A DNA stretch of 47,230 nucleotides, taken from Brumimicrobium oceani. GTDB lineage: Bacteria; Bacteroidota; Bacteroidia; Flavobacteriales_D; Crocinitomicaceae. How positions within the stretch are numbered: the first letter of the stretch is position 1; each line of letters opens with the position of its first letter. This document shows, piece by piece, positions 39,676 to 47,230 of the stretch. The stretch lies in the NCBI RefSeq assembly GCF_003143775.1, contig NZ_QFRJ01000018.1, positions 1-47,230 of the forward strand, given 5' to 3'. The position numbers and the translations under genes were made by a program. The notes beneath the pieces are model-generated. The model made no database searches and was not told the DNA's origin. It worked only from the letters and a program-made list of their open reading frames with translations.

Positions 39676-40515
39676 CTAATTTGACTTCAAAATCGAAACT
39701 GCCTTATCTCCGAATACATTATTGCTACCATAAGGTGAGCCTTGGCCATCCCATTTTTCCCATTTTTTTAATTCAATGTATTGTGGGTTTTTTGCAATTT
39801 GCTCCGCCTCCAATTTTATCGCTTCAGCCTTAAACCTTGCAGATACAATCAAAGAAGAATCTCCTCTTGCTTTTTCGATTCTTGCATTTGCCAAGTATTC
39901 TTGCTCCTTTTGCTTTTCCTTTGCCGTAAGGTTCAGTTGTTTTTGTGTTTCTTTCGCCTCAATCTGAGCCGCAATGTTATCAGGTAAATTCACATCAGCA
40001 ATCTCAACATAGTTTAAGTTCAAGTAATTCCCTTCGAAATCTCTCTCTAAAATAGCTTCTATTTCTCCCTCCAAAGCCTCTCTTTTTGAAGAGTAAACTT
40101 GCTCATAAGTATAACGTCCAATAACGTCTTTTATAGAACCTTTTGCTTTGTCATCAATGAAAATCGTGTAGTTTTCACGGTGTTTCATGTGCAAATTAGC
40201 CACTCTTGAAGGAATGATGTTGTAGTTTACTGAAACTTCAACTGTAACATCTGTACCGTTTATGTCCATTACTTTTTGAACATACTGTTTTGATTTATTA
40301 ACCACTTCATAAGTAATCATTTTATTCCAAGGAAGAATGAAATAGGTTCCCTCTACATACGCTTCATCCTCATTTATACTTGGAGAATTGAAGGGTTTAA
40401 ATACAAAACCTTGTTCACCGGGCTCAACATCTACCCACGAATTAAAAAATATTACAAATACAATTAAAGCGACTGCTCCAATTGCTACATACCTCACCAT
40501 TTGTTTAGTTTCCAT
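39676..40515 (-). CDS. SPFH/prohibitin family protein
   Basis: A 279-residue protein with one N-terminal transmembrane helix (VRYVAIGAVALIVFVIFFNSW), then the SPFH domain (VEPGEQGFVFKPFNSPS...YFILPWNKMITYEVVNKSKQYVQKV) and a long coiled coil rich in Ala/Glu/Lys (IAAQIEAKETQKQLNLTAKEKQKEQEYLANARIEKARGDSSLIVSARFKAEAIKLEAEQIAKNPQYIELKKWEKWDG). The C-terminal end is normal for prohibitin-like bacterial proteins. Forms membrane scaffolds in the family. It overlaps the upstream small gene by 11 bases, so the two are coupled. Confidence 0.93.
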   Translation of the reverse strand: METKQMVRYVAIGAVALIVFVIFFNSWVDVEPGEQGFVFKPFNSPSINEDEAYVEGTYFILPWNKMITYEVVNKSKQYVQKVMDINGTDVTVEVSVNYNIIPSRVANLHMKHRENYTIFIDDKAKGSIKDVIGRYTYEQVYSSKREALEGEIEAILERDFEGNYLNLNYVEIADVNLPDNIAAQIEAKETQKQLNLTAKEKQKEQEYLANARIEKARGDSSLIVSARFKAEAIKLEAEQIAKNPQYIELKKWEKWDGQGSPYGSNNVFGDKAVSILKSN

Positions 40516-40705
40516 ACCTGTCTTTTTTACCTTTTCTTACGATATAATCGATTGTTAAATATATAATTGAAACCAATGCAATAAGCACCATTACCTTCAT
40601 GAATGGAGGTGAATTAAACAAAAAACGAATCGAAACATAAATGGAACCACCAATAATGATTGATCCAAAAAGAATTCTAAAGATTTGTCTATTTCTAATA
40701 TTCAT
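40505..40705 (-). CDS. Small two-helix membrane protein coupled to SPFH gene
   Basis: A 66-residue protein with two hydrophobic segments (IFRILFGSIIIGGSIYVSIRFLF and MKVMVLIALVSIIYLTIDYIV) joined by a short SPPF loop, then a positive tail RKGKKDRYGN. It overlaps the start of the SPFH gene by 11 bases. It may be a partner of the SPFH scaffold (inference). I cannot assign a family. Confidence 0.7.
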   Translation of the reverse strand: MNIRNRQIFRILFGSIIIGGSIYVSIRFLFNSPPFMKVMVLIALVSIIYLTIDYIVRKGKKDRYGN

Positions 40706-40839
40706 TGACTACAATTGAAGGAGCAAAGATAATATTAATCATTTAGGAAATGTCAATTAGGAAATACGAATTCCATTTTGTCTCCTAATTACGTGGGGTG
40801 AAAGTAGGGCGTTCTTCAAAATCGTATCTCCACCTGGAC

Positions 40840-41745
40840 TTATGTTTTTACTTTTCGGTAGAGAGAAAATAAAAGCCTAAACCAAAGTGGAGAGTTGTCC
40901 CATGAGTAGGAAAAGTAGGCTTTGTCATTTCCATTAAAGCGTTGATTAAAAAATTGGATTCCTTTTACACGCGATCCACCAAAATCAATTGAGCAGTTTT
41001 CGTTAAAGCCATGCGCAATAAAATGATTCATTAAAGCATACATTGCGCCTTGTTCTTGAAGTTCTTCTTGTGCTGTTCCTTTTAAGTACAGTAGTTTATT
41101 ATTGAATTTCAACCCAATTAAGCCACCTTTCAAATCTTCACCTGCAAAAACGCCAACTTTATATAAAAATCCTTTTTCTTCTGCTTTTTTAATCACTTCA
41201 AACAAATGTTCAACATCTTTGGTGCCGTATATCGGTAGTTTTTTGGATAGTTCTTTGGCGATAAGTTTCGAAAGCACTTCTGTATTAATATTTTCCTCTC
41301 GAATTTCATAATCCGTCTTTTCAAAGCGTTTAATCATTCTTTTGGCTTGCGTTTTTAGCTTAAAAGAATCTGTATTTACAACTTGGTGAATAAACTGGTG
41401 AAAAGACGTTTTGGGAAGAATTGCCGATTTAGCGTGTAAATCTCCTTTCGAATAACGTTTCAACAAGGACTTCTCGAATGCCTCCCAATCAATTTTTGAC
41501 ACATCACCAATTGCTTCAATATAGCGCAGGAATAGGGGAGGGTAAACCCTTGAGATACCACCTTTCCTAACCACACCAACAGGAATAGCAAAAGAAAAAT
41601 CTTCTGCGACATAAGCTTCCCAGTCGATTGCTGTGGCATCAAGATAAAATGAGTTGACATAGATGCTGACATCCTTCGTTTTTGCAACAAGTTGGTCCCA
41701 ATCTTTTTTGTTAATATCCTTTTGATTTACCCAGTGTGCTTCCAT
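40840..41745 (-). CDS. GNAT/FemAB-like acetyltransferase domain protein
   Basis: A 301-residue cytoplasmic protein without signal peptide. The first half is a degenerate N-terminal domain (NSFYLDATAIDWEAYVAEDFSFAIPVGVVRKGGISRVYPPLFLRYIEAIGD). The second half has the GNAT-like acyl-acceptor pattern: VFAGEDLKGGLIGLKFNNKLLYLKGTAQEELQEQGAMYALMNHFIAHGFNENCSIDFGGSRVKGIQFFNQRFNGN. Similar proteins are called GNAT or FemAB family. An acyl transfer to a peptide or small molecule is likely. Monocistronic. Confidence 0.75.
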   Translation of the reverse strand: MEAHWVNQKDINKKDWDQLVAKTKDVSIYVNSFYLDATAIDWEAYVAEDFSFAIPVGVVRKGGISRVYPPLFLRYIEAIGDVSKIDWEAFEKSLLKRYSKGDLHAKSAILPKTSFHQFIHQVVNTDSFKLKTQAKRMIKRFEKTDYEIREENINTEVLSKLIAKELSKKLPIYGTKDVEHLFEVIKKAEEKGFLYKVGVFAGEDLKGGLIGLKFNNKLLYLKGTAQEELQEQGAMYALMNHFIAHGFNENCSIDFGGSRVKGIQFFNQRFNGNDKAYFSYSWDNSPLWFRLLFSLYRKVKT

Positions 41746-41873
41746 GACAAATTATCTTCAACAAACTTCTTGAATGGCGAAGATAATTTTTAATTGATAA
41801 ATAGACGGATTAAAGCAGTACAAAGAAAGTAATTGTTGCTTAGGTCTGAATTGTTTGACTCATTAAGCACCAG

Positions 41874-44027
41874 TTAGTGAACCAGTATCTTCGTCACAAC
41901 ACCACTTTCTACATTATGCACCAAGAAAAAGCCCTTTTTTGAAAAAGAAATTTGAGCTTTATCTTTTACTTTAAAAACCTTTTTTCCAGAAGTTGAATAA
42001 ATATGATATTCTCCTTTGCTTGGGAAATGTAAAATCTGAGTATTCGAATCATAATGAATTTCGTCTCTTTCGATTTGAACTGAAATAGTTCCTTTATCAT
42101 AAGTTTTACCATCATAATCCACCGACTCCAATCGATAGTAATGAATCCCAGAACTAGAGTTTCTGTGCTTAAAATTGTATTCTTTTGGAGTTGTTATTGT
42201 TCCAGAACCATCAATCTTTCCAATAGATTGAAAATCATAGCCTGTTTTTGAATGAAAAACTTCGTAATAGTGATTATTGAGTTCTGTAGCTGTTTTCCAG
42301 TATAAATCAACCTCTCCATTAATGAATTCTCCTTCAAATTTCAGCATTTTCACAGGCAATGCTACTAAACCACAACTTCCTGTAGAAGATCTCAACATAT
42401 CTATCCACCCTTGATTGTCTGTGTTGTTCGCAGCGCCAGGTGTTTCATCGGTTGTTAAAACATCATCTGTAGCATCCCCAATACTCCAATTATTTATATT
42501 TCTGAAATCACCAGAATTAAAGAATACGTTTGTTTTCTCCATATTTGAACTGCTAATCTTGGTGTTGTCCACACCACCAGTGTTCCCAACGCCATAAGAA
42601 ACTCCGAAAAAATAATCGCCGTTTGGTTTTCTTGTCTGGGCGACATCAGCGGCGTTGTTAAACCCAATTCTATTTGTGAAGTTGAACAATGTAGGAGGAC
42701 TATTCACATCCGCACTGTAGGAACTACTATCAGTGTTAGGAAACTCATGTCCTACGCTAAGGTAAGTATCGTTGTTAAAAGGAATAATATAAACTAAATC
42801 TAAATTGCTATCTGTTAAATCATCGCTAGGCATGTGTGGATTGTCTCCACCTGTAGAACTGTTGTAAACTACAATTATAGATCCTACTTTAATATTGCTC
42901 CATTGTGTATGATCACTGATTTTTAAATGTCCAATTGAAACACCTTCAGAACCAAAATCTCCATTGTTGTCATCAATTATGTAGCCTCTAATATCGCTTG
43001 TTCCTCCACATTCACCAGCAACAACTAATTCATAATATTCTTTTGAACCAGTGTGTCCATTAGAAAACTCGTTAAGTAAAATTCCACCAAAATCTGGAAT
43101 AGTCGGATCACAAGGAGAATTGTTTATTATTTCAATGTTATGACCATTGTTGGAGCCTAAAACTTCCGGGTTATCGCTCACTACTCTAACACGATAAAGA
43201 GTTCCTGCATTATAATTTGTTGGTATGGTGATTCCTATACTGCCCGAAGGGTTTACACCATTTAGACTGCTAGATCCAATGATTAAAGGATTTATAAAAC
43301 TTCCATTTACATCCGATAATTGAACGGTAAATGTATTCCCAGTATTATAAGTACCAACAGAAGTAAAAGAAACAGTTCCACTATAACTCGTGGTGCAATC
43401 TACATTAACTGAAGTAGGAACAAATGTTGTAGAAATCGAATTTGGATTACATCCTGGTGCGTCTCCAAAACCAGTCATGACTGTTCCACCTGCTGTTTTA
43501 TCAAAGCGAGTACTTGGGTCAGTCAAATCTGCTGTAGAACCACTACAAATTCCAGCTTTTATTGAAATATTTTGGTTTTCTGTACTAACTCCACTACCAC
43601 TCCAATTACTTCCCGGATCGACTCCACATTCTCCTATAACATCTTTTAAAACTCCATCAAGATATAATGTTAAAGCATCATTTCCATTGAATAAAAAGCC
43701 AAAAGTTGTAATTCCAGCAATATCACTCCCTGATGAAGCTGCTGTTGTTAAGTCGGAAGTTCCTATTACCCAAACTTGATATGGCCCAAGAATCCCAGAA
43801 CTTAAAGTTACTTTTAATTCACAAGCCCCTCCATTGGTTCCTTGAAAAACTTCTAAATTTTCAACAGAAAAATCAATTGCAGTTGCAGTATGATTATAAA
43901 CTTCTATTCCTTTTGGAGTGGATCCAGAACTAGTTTCTATGTACTGACTAATCATTACTTGTCCATTAGCAGAAAAGCCAAGTGTCAGAAAACTGACTAG
44001 AAATGCTATGTATAAGAGTGGCTTCAT
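41874..44027 (-). CDS. Secreted T9SS-type protein with two lamin-tail-like domains
   Basis: A 717-residue protein. Signal peptide MKPLLYIAFLVSFLTLGFSANG. Two lamin-tail-like domains follow: about residues 23-190 (VMISQYIETSSGSTPKGIEVYNHTATAIDF) and about 315-560 (GGILLNEFSNGHTGSKEYYELVVAGECGGTSDIRGYIIDDNNGDFG). The stretch between them is a beta-rich region (SVNVDCTTSYSGTVSFTSVGTYNTGNTFTVQLS). Residues 570-650 (LPVKMLKFEGEFINGEVDLYWKTATELNNHYYEVFHSKTGYDFQSIGKIDG) resemble the FlgD-like region often found in these proteins. The C-terminal 55 residues (ILHFPSKGEYHIYSTSGKKVFKV...FLVHNVESGVVTKILVH) have the type IX secretion tail layout. Surface display or secretion is expected. Confidence 0.83.
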   Translation of the reverse strand: MKPLLYIAFLVSFLTLGFSANGQVMISQYIETSSGSTPKGIEVYNHTATAIDFSVENLEVFQGTNGGACELKVTLSSGILGPYQVWVIGTSDLTTAASSGSDIAGITTFGFLFNGNDALTLYLDGVLKDVIGECGVDPGSNWSGSGVSTENQNISIKAGICSGSTADLTDPSTRFDKTAGGTVMTGFGDAPGCNPNSISTTFVPTSVNVDCTTSYSGTVSFTSVGTYNTGNTFTVQLSDVNGSFINPLIIGSSSLNGVNPSGSIGITIPTNYNAGTLYRVRVVSDNPEVLGSNNGHNIEIINNSPCDPTIPDFGGILLNEFSNGHTGSKEYYELVVAGECGGTSDIRGYIIDDNNGDFGSEGVSIGHLKISDHTQWSNIKVGSIIVVYNSSTGGDNPHMPSDDLTDSNLDLVYIIPFNNDTYLSVGHEFPNTDSSSYSADVNSPPTLFNFTNRIGFNNAADVAQTRKPNGDYFFGVSYGVGNTGGVDNTKISSSNMEKTNVFFNSGDFRNINNWSIGDATDDVLTTDETPGAANNTDNQGWIDMLRSSTGSCGLVALPVKMLKFEGEFINGEVDLYWKTATELNNHYYEVFHSKTGYDFQSIGKIDGSGTITTPKEYNFKHRNSSSGIHYYRLESVDYDGKTYDKGTISVQIERDEIHYDSNTQILHFPSKGEYHIYSTSGKKVFKVKDKAQISFSKKGFFLVHNVESGVVTKILVH

Positions 44028-44340
44028 AAGTTAAATGTCGATTAAATAACACTAAAATCAAAAGTGGAATTTAAGTTGTGATAATTCACAATAAGTATAA
44101 GTTCTTAACAAACATAATGAAATTGAGCTAAATACGAAGGTTTTTCTGTTTTAAAATCAAATAAAGTCCTAATCTAACTTCAGAAAAACAAAAACCCAAA
44201 GAAATGTAAGGTTACATCACTTTGGGCGTTTTGAAAATTATCAATTCACTGTAAATTGTAGAATATAATTTAATCTGTCATAATCTCATATAACTTATTC
44301 TCCGTGATTAATTCGTAATTGGAAGATTCATAATTCATAG
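44028..44340. other. Gene-free gap between secreted protein and exported protein
   Basis: Holds the terminator at 44185-44226. The rest shows nothing but AT-rich DNA. Confidence 0.4.
44185..44226 (-). terminator. Terminator after the 44341-45252 gene
   Basis: On the minus strand the stem CCCAAAG (44226-44220) / CTTTGGG (44201-44195) encloses a second stem ATGTAA/TTACAT (44204-44217), followed by TTTTTGTTTTT. Confidence 0.7.
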
Positions 44341-45252
44341 TTACTTTCCTTCTTTCTCTGCCAATACTGCATCCCCAAATCGTTCATAATTCACCAACCA
44401 AGCTGCTGCGTTTTTTACATATCTTCCTGTTCCAGCAGTGTCCCACTTTAGGAATAAACGAGTAAATCCGCCATCAACCAAAAGTCGTTTGCCGTCTTTT
44501 TCGTAGGCAGCAGTAACCATGTTTCCTGCAGAACCGTATATGATAGGTGTTAAATCTTTGTGTGCATCAATTGTAGCAATTGTAATTCCTTCATAAATAT
44601 TTTGAAGTCCGGTGGTAATTAAATGATTTGGCATTATACCAGATTTACTTCCATCTTGTAAAAGGCCAACTGTTTGGTCGCCCATGATATTCCCTTTCAT
44701 TTCATTTCCTATCAAGTGGTTAGCGATAAAGTTGGCGTCAGCATAATAAGGTTGATTATCTCCCCAAATATACACTCCTTTTCCGCTGTCGAAGTACTTT
44801 TTAATAACATTAGCATGTTCTAAATTCAATTTTCGAACGCTCGAAGAAATGATCCATAATTGACAAGACTTGGCCAATGCAGAATCTAAGGCTTCAGGCG
44901 AAGGAGGATTATTGATCCAACGATAAACGGAAAATCCTTTTTCCTTTAAAGAAGCAGTAGGTAAAGAAAAATCGAATCCTTCCCCAGTATATAAATGCAA
45001 AACAGCAATCGTTTGACCTTCAAAAGCACCATCTACCGCTAGGTCATATTGATTTCCCTCCGCATTTCCGTAACTATCAGCTTCAACTTCTCTTGTTTCA
45101 GTTACAACTTTGTATTCCTTGGTATCGGAATCATATCTTTCAACCTGAACTTCTTCTTTAATGACATTTTGTTTTGCCGCTGCATTGTATTGTGATTGAA
45201 CTCCACCAATAAATAACGCTGCAAATAACCCGGATAATAATAACTTTTTCAT
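44341..45252 (-). CDS. Exported protein of unknown family
   Basis: A 303-residue protein with signal peptide MKKLLLSGLFAALFIGGVQS (cleavage near residue 20). The mature part has a charged beta-rich start, then an alpha/beta core with strands and Gly turns: GQTIAVLHLYTGEGFDFSLPTASLKEKGFSVYRWINNPPSPEALDSALAKSCQLWIISSSVRKLNLEHANVIKKYFDSGKGVYIWGDNQPYYADANFIANHL. Resembles class I glutamine-amidotransferase-like or DUF4350-like folds in layout, which is a weak inference. It ends AAAWLVNYERFGDAVLAEKEGK without a T9SS tail. Stands alone between the secreted T9SS protein and ComM. Confidence 0.75.
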   Translation of the reverse strand: MKKLLLSGLFAALFIGGVQSQYNAAAKQNVIKEEVQVERYDSDTKEYKVVTETREVEADSYGNAEGNQYDLAVDGAFEGQTIAVLHLYTGEGFDFSLPTASLKEKGFSVYRWINNPPSPEALDSALAKSCQLWIISSSVRKLNLEHANVIKKYFDSGKGVYIWGDNQPYYADANFIANHLIGNEMKGNIMGDQTVGLLQDGSKSGIMPNHLITTGLQNIYEGITIATIDAHKDLTPIIYGSAGNMVTAAYEKDGKRLLVDGGFTRLFLKWDTAGTGRYVKNAAAWLVNYERFGDAVLAEKEGK

Positions 45253-45324
45253 AATTCTAGTTGTTTAATTTCCACCTTGTACAACTAACTTTGAAAAGCG
45301 TTCATATTTAATTACGAATGGAGG

Positions 45325-45370
45325 AATTACGAATTACGAATTTGGGTTTGCAAATTCGTAATTCGTAATT
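45325..45370. repeat. 20-bp perfect ATTACGAATT hairpin
   Basis: AATTACGAATTACGAATTTG (45325-45344) and CAAATTCGTAATTCGTAATT (45351-45370) are perfectly complementary with a 6-base loop GGTTTG. The same ATTACGAATT words occur at 3037-3067. No T-run follows, so it is a palindromic repeat more than a terminator. Confidence 0.7.
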
Positions 45371-45403
45371 GAAAAAATCGTAATTATTTCCCCGATTCAT
45401 CCC

Positions 45404-45435
45404 CGTTAAACCTTAATAATTAACCATTAAACATT
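45404..45435. repeat. Dispersed TTAAACATTAA element, copy 5 (partial)
   Basis: CGTTAAACCTTAATAATTAACCATTAAACATT resembles the right arm of copy 1. It ends 6 bases before the end of the comM-like gene (45442). Confidence 0.5.
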
Positions 45436-45441
45436 GAAAAA

Positions 45442-46980
45442 TCATTTCGCCCAATCTTCCCTATCTAAACTTCTAAACTGTATAGCCTCCGAAATATGTG
45501 CTGTTGTTATATTTTCTGCTCGCTCAAGATCTGCAATTGTTCTGGCTACCTTTAATATTCTGTCATAAGCCCTTGCTGAAAGCCCTAATCTGTCCATTGC
45601 TTGCTTTAAAATTGCATTACATGCTTCATCAATATCACAATATTTCCTCAATTCCTTACTAGACATTTGTGCATTACAATGTGTTTCTTCAGAAATTTTA
45701 AATCGTTCTTCTTGAATAAGTCTAGCCTGAACCACACGCTCCCGAATGTCTTTACTGCCTTCATCGGGCTGATGATAAGCCAACTCATCGAAACTAACAG
45801 GAGTAACTTCTACATGTAAATCGATTCGGTCGAGTAGTGGACCACTGATTTTATTCAAATAGTTTTGGACAATTCCAGGAGCGCAAACACAATCTTTGTC
45901 TGGGTGATTGTAATAACCACACGGACAAGGATTCATTGCCGCAACGAGCATAAAACCAGCGGGATATTCAACCGTAAATTTCGCCCTAGAAATGGTCACG
46001 AATCTATCTTCAATGGGTTGGCGCATAACTTCTAAAACTGAGCGTTTATATTCTGGAAGTTCGTCTAAGAATAAAACACCATTGTGCGCCAAGGAAATTT
46101 CACCAGGCTGAGGATAACTCCCTCCACCAACAAGTGCAACATCTGAAATTGTATGATGAGGTTTTCTAAAAGGTCTTTCTGTTATCAATCCTGCTCCAGC
46201 CTTTACTTTTCCGGCTACAGAATGAATTTTCGTGGTTTCCAGTGATTCATTAATGCTCATTGGCGGTAAAATTGTTGGTAAACGTTTGGCTAGCATTGAT
46301 TTCCCTGCTCCAGGAGGTCCAATTAAAACAACATTGTGTCCGCCTGAAGCGGCGATTTCAAAGGCTCTTTTGATGTTTTGTTGGCCCTTTACATCTCTAA
46401 AGTCAACTGCGAATTCATCTAGTTTATTGTAGAATTCCTGACGAATATCAATTTTTGTAGGTTCCAATCCTTTTCCCTCATTTAAGAAAGTTATTACTTC
46501 GTTAATGGTGGTTGCTCCGTAAACATCTAATCCGTCTACAATAGCTGCTTCTCTTACATTTTCTATAGGTAAAATTATTCCTTTGAACCCTTCTTCCTTT
46601 GCTTTTAAAGCGATGGGTAACACACCTTTCATGGGCTGTAAACTTCCGTCAAGGGATAATTCTCCTAGTAAAATATAGTCACCTAACGATTCTGTTTTAA
46701 CCTGCTCGCTAGCTGCCATAATTCCAATTCCTATGGGAAGATCGAAAGTTGAACCTTCCTTGCGAATATCAGCTGGTGCCATATTTACTGTGACTTCTTT
46801 CATCGGGTATTTATAACCGTTATTAGAAAGTGCAGCTTTTATTCTTTGTTGACTTTCTTTTACAGCGCTATCTGGTAGTCCAACTAAAATAAAACTGATT
46901 CCTTTATCGATATTTACTTCGATGGTGATGGTGGTGGCTTCAATGCCGAATACGGCGCTACCGAATGATTTAACTAACAT
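45442..46980 (-). CDS. comM: YifB/ComM family Mg-chelatase-like AAA ATPase
   Basis: A 512-residue ComM-family helicase. The N-terminal ChlI-like domain ([51 protein letters not shown]) is followed by the AAA domain: Walker [16 protein letters not shown], Walker [34 protein letters not shown] and [44 protein letters not shown]. The C-terminal Mg-chelatase-like domain ends with [40 protein letters not shown]. In proteobacteria ComM is a hexameric helicase extending D-loops in natural transformation. The same function here is inference. Confidence 0.95.
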   Translation of the reverse strand: MLVKSFGSAVFGIEATTITIEVNIDKGISFILVGLPDSAVKESQQRIKAALSNNGYKYPMKEVTVNMAPADIRKEGSTFDLPIGIGIMAASEQVKTESLGDYILLGELSLDGSLQPMKGVLPIALKAKEEGFKGIILPIENVREAAIVDGLDVYGATTINEVITFLNEGKGLEPTKIDIRQEFYNKLDEFAVDFRDVKGQQNIKRAFEIAASGGHNVVLIGPPGAGKSMLAKRLPTILPPMSINESLETTKIHSVAGKVKAGAGLITERPFRKPHHTISDVALVGGGSYPQPGEISLAHNGVLFLDELPEYKRSVLEVMRQPIEDRFVTISRAKFTVEYPAGFMLVAAMNPCPCGYYNHPDKDCVCAPGIVQNYLNKISGPLLDRIDLHVEVTPVSFDELAYHQPDEGSKDIRERVVQARLIQEERFKISEETHCNAQMSSKELRKYCDIDEACNAILKQAMDRLGLSARAYDRILKVARTIADLERAENITTAHISEAIQFRSLDREDWAK

Positions 46981-47217
46981 AATGATTTAGGTTTTAAGTT
47001 ATAAATTCAAGTCAAATTTCGGTTTTTAGACATCAACCAAAACCTAACCCTAAATTAAGATAGTGAAATAATTGACATTGAAAGGAAAAAAAACTAAAAA
47101 AAATTACACTACATGACAAAAATATAACTAATTAAAAATCAGTAAAATAAGCATGGAAACACTTGTTTAAAAGACTGGTATTCAGTATCTTAGATGAATA
47201 ACTCCACTCATTTATCT

Positions 47218-47230
47218 ATGAAAAAGAATA
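47218..47230 (+). CDS. Possible start of a truncated gene
   Basis: An ATG at 47218 followed by AAA-AAG-AAT continues to the end of the window. Too short to judge. Position and Lys-rich start suggest a signal peptide, but this is weak. Confidence 0.25.

Overview
The window is about 47 kb of AT-rich chromosomal DNA from a member of the Bacteroidota, most likely a marine or freshwater Flavobacteriales bacterium (family placement, for example Crocinitomicaceae-like, is inference). The evidence is the TAnnTTTG promoter boxes in front of many genes, the near absence of Shine-Dalgarno sequences, a type IX secretion C-terminal tail, many short lipoproteins and DUF4783. There is no plasmid, prophage, insertion sequence, CRISPR array, rRNA or tRNA that I can recognise. 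Most of the window is chromosomal core and semi-core genes with accessory islands.

Layout. 0.2-4.4 kb: a group that looks sulfur-related (OsmC, an unrecognised anchored protein under a CRP-type site, a SoxB-like lipoprotein, DoxX, a periplasmic DsrE-like protein), interrupted by an orphan MNT-type nucleotidyltransferase. 4.8-6.1 kb: a glycosyltransferase flanked by related short repeats. 6.2-12.1 kb: a MarR-controlled RND efflux operon on the minus strand (marR, adaptor, pump, TolC-like). 12.4-14.4 kb: an AAA ATPase plus RloB pair resembling the AbiL abortive-infection system, with an apparent frameshift in an A8 tract at the start of rloB. 14.5-15.3 kb: a secreted S1/P1 nuclease. 15.3-16.1 kb: a 77-bp tandem repeat array. 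16.1-21.3 kb: a TetR-controlled type I secretion-like operon (tetR, ABC, HlyD, TolC) whose ABC ATPase has lost several catalytic motifs. 21.4-21.65 kb: a second repeat array.

21.7-29.9 kb: housekeeping and small genes, comprising a PolB-like 3'-5' exonuclease, three tandem paralogous mini-lipoproteins, YraN, an RsuA/RluB-type pseudouridine synthase, DUF4783, RlmH, ribosomal proteins L27 and L21, and an EamA transporter. 30.0-36 kb: an HMA-domain lipoprotein, a third repeat array, a 530-residue exported protein, and four tandem paralogous outer-membrane barrel candidates. 36-47 kb: glycyl-tRNA synthetase, a sterol desaturase with a small membrane partner under a second CRP-type promoter, an SPFH protein pair, an acetyltransferase-like protein, a large T9SS-type secreted protein, an exported protein and a ComM/YifB AAA ATPase. 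The last 13 bases may begin another gene.

The most notable signals are: two CRP-type sites (780-795 and 39333-39348) at identical spacing from their -7 boxes; the RloAB pair with its A8 frameshift; a type I secretion operon with an apparently ATPase-impaired ABC subunit; and several families of intergenic repeats, including three GCG-word tandem arrays and a dispersed TTAAACATTAA element, two copies of which carry an internal 8-9 bp hairpin and a third a 7-bp one.
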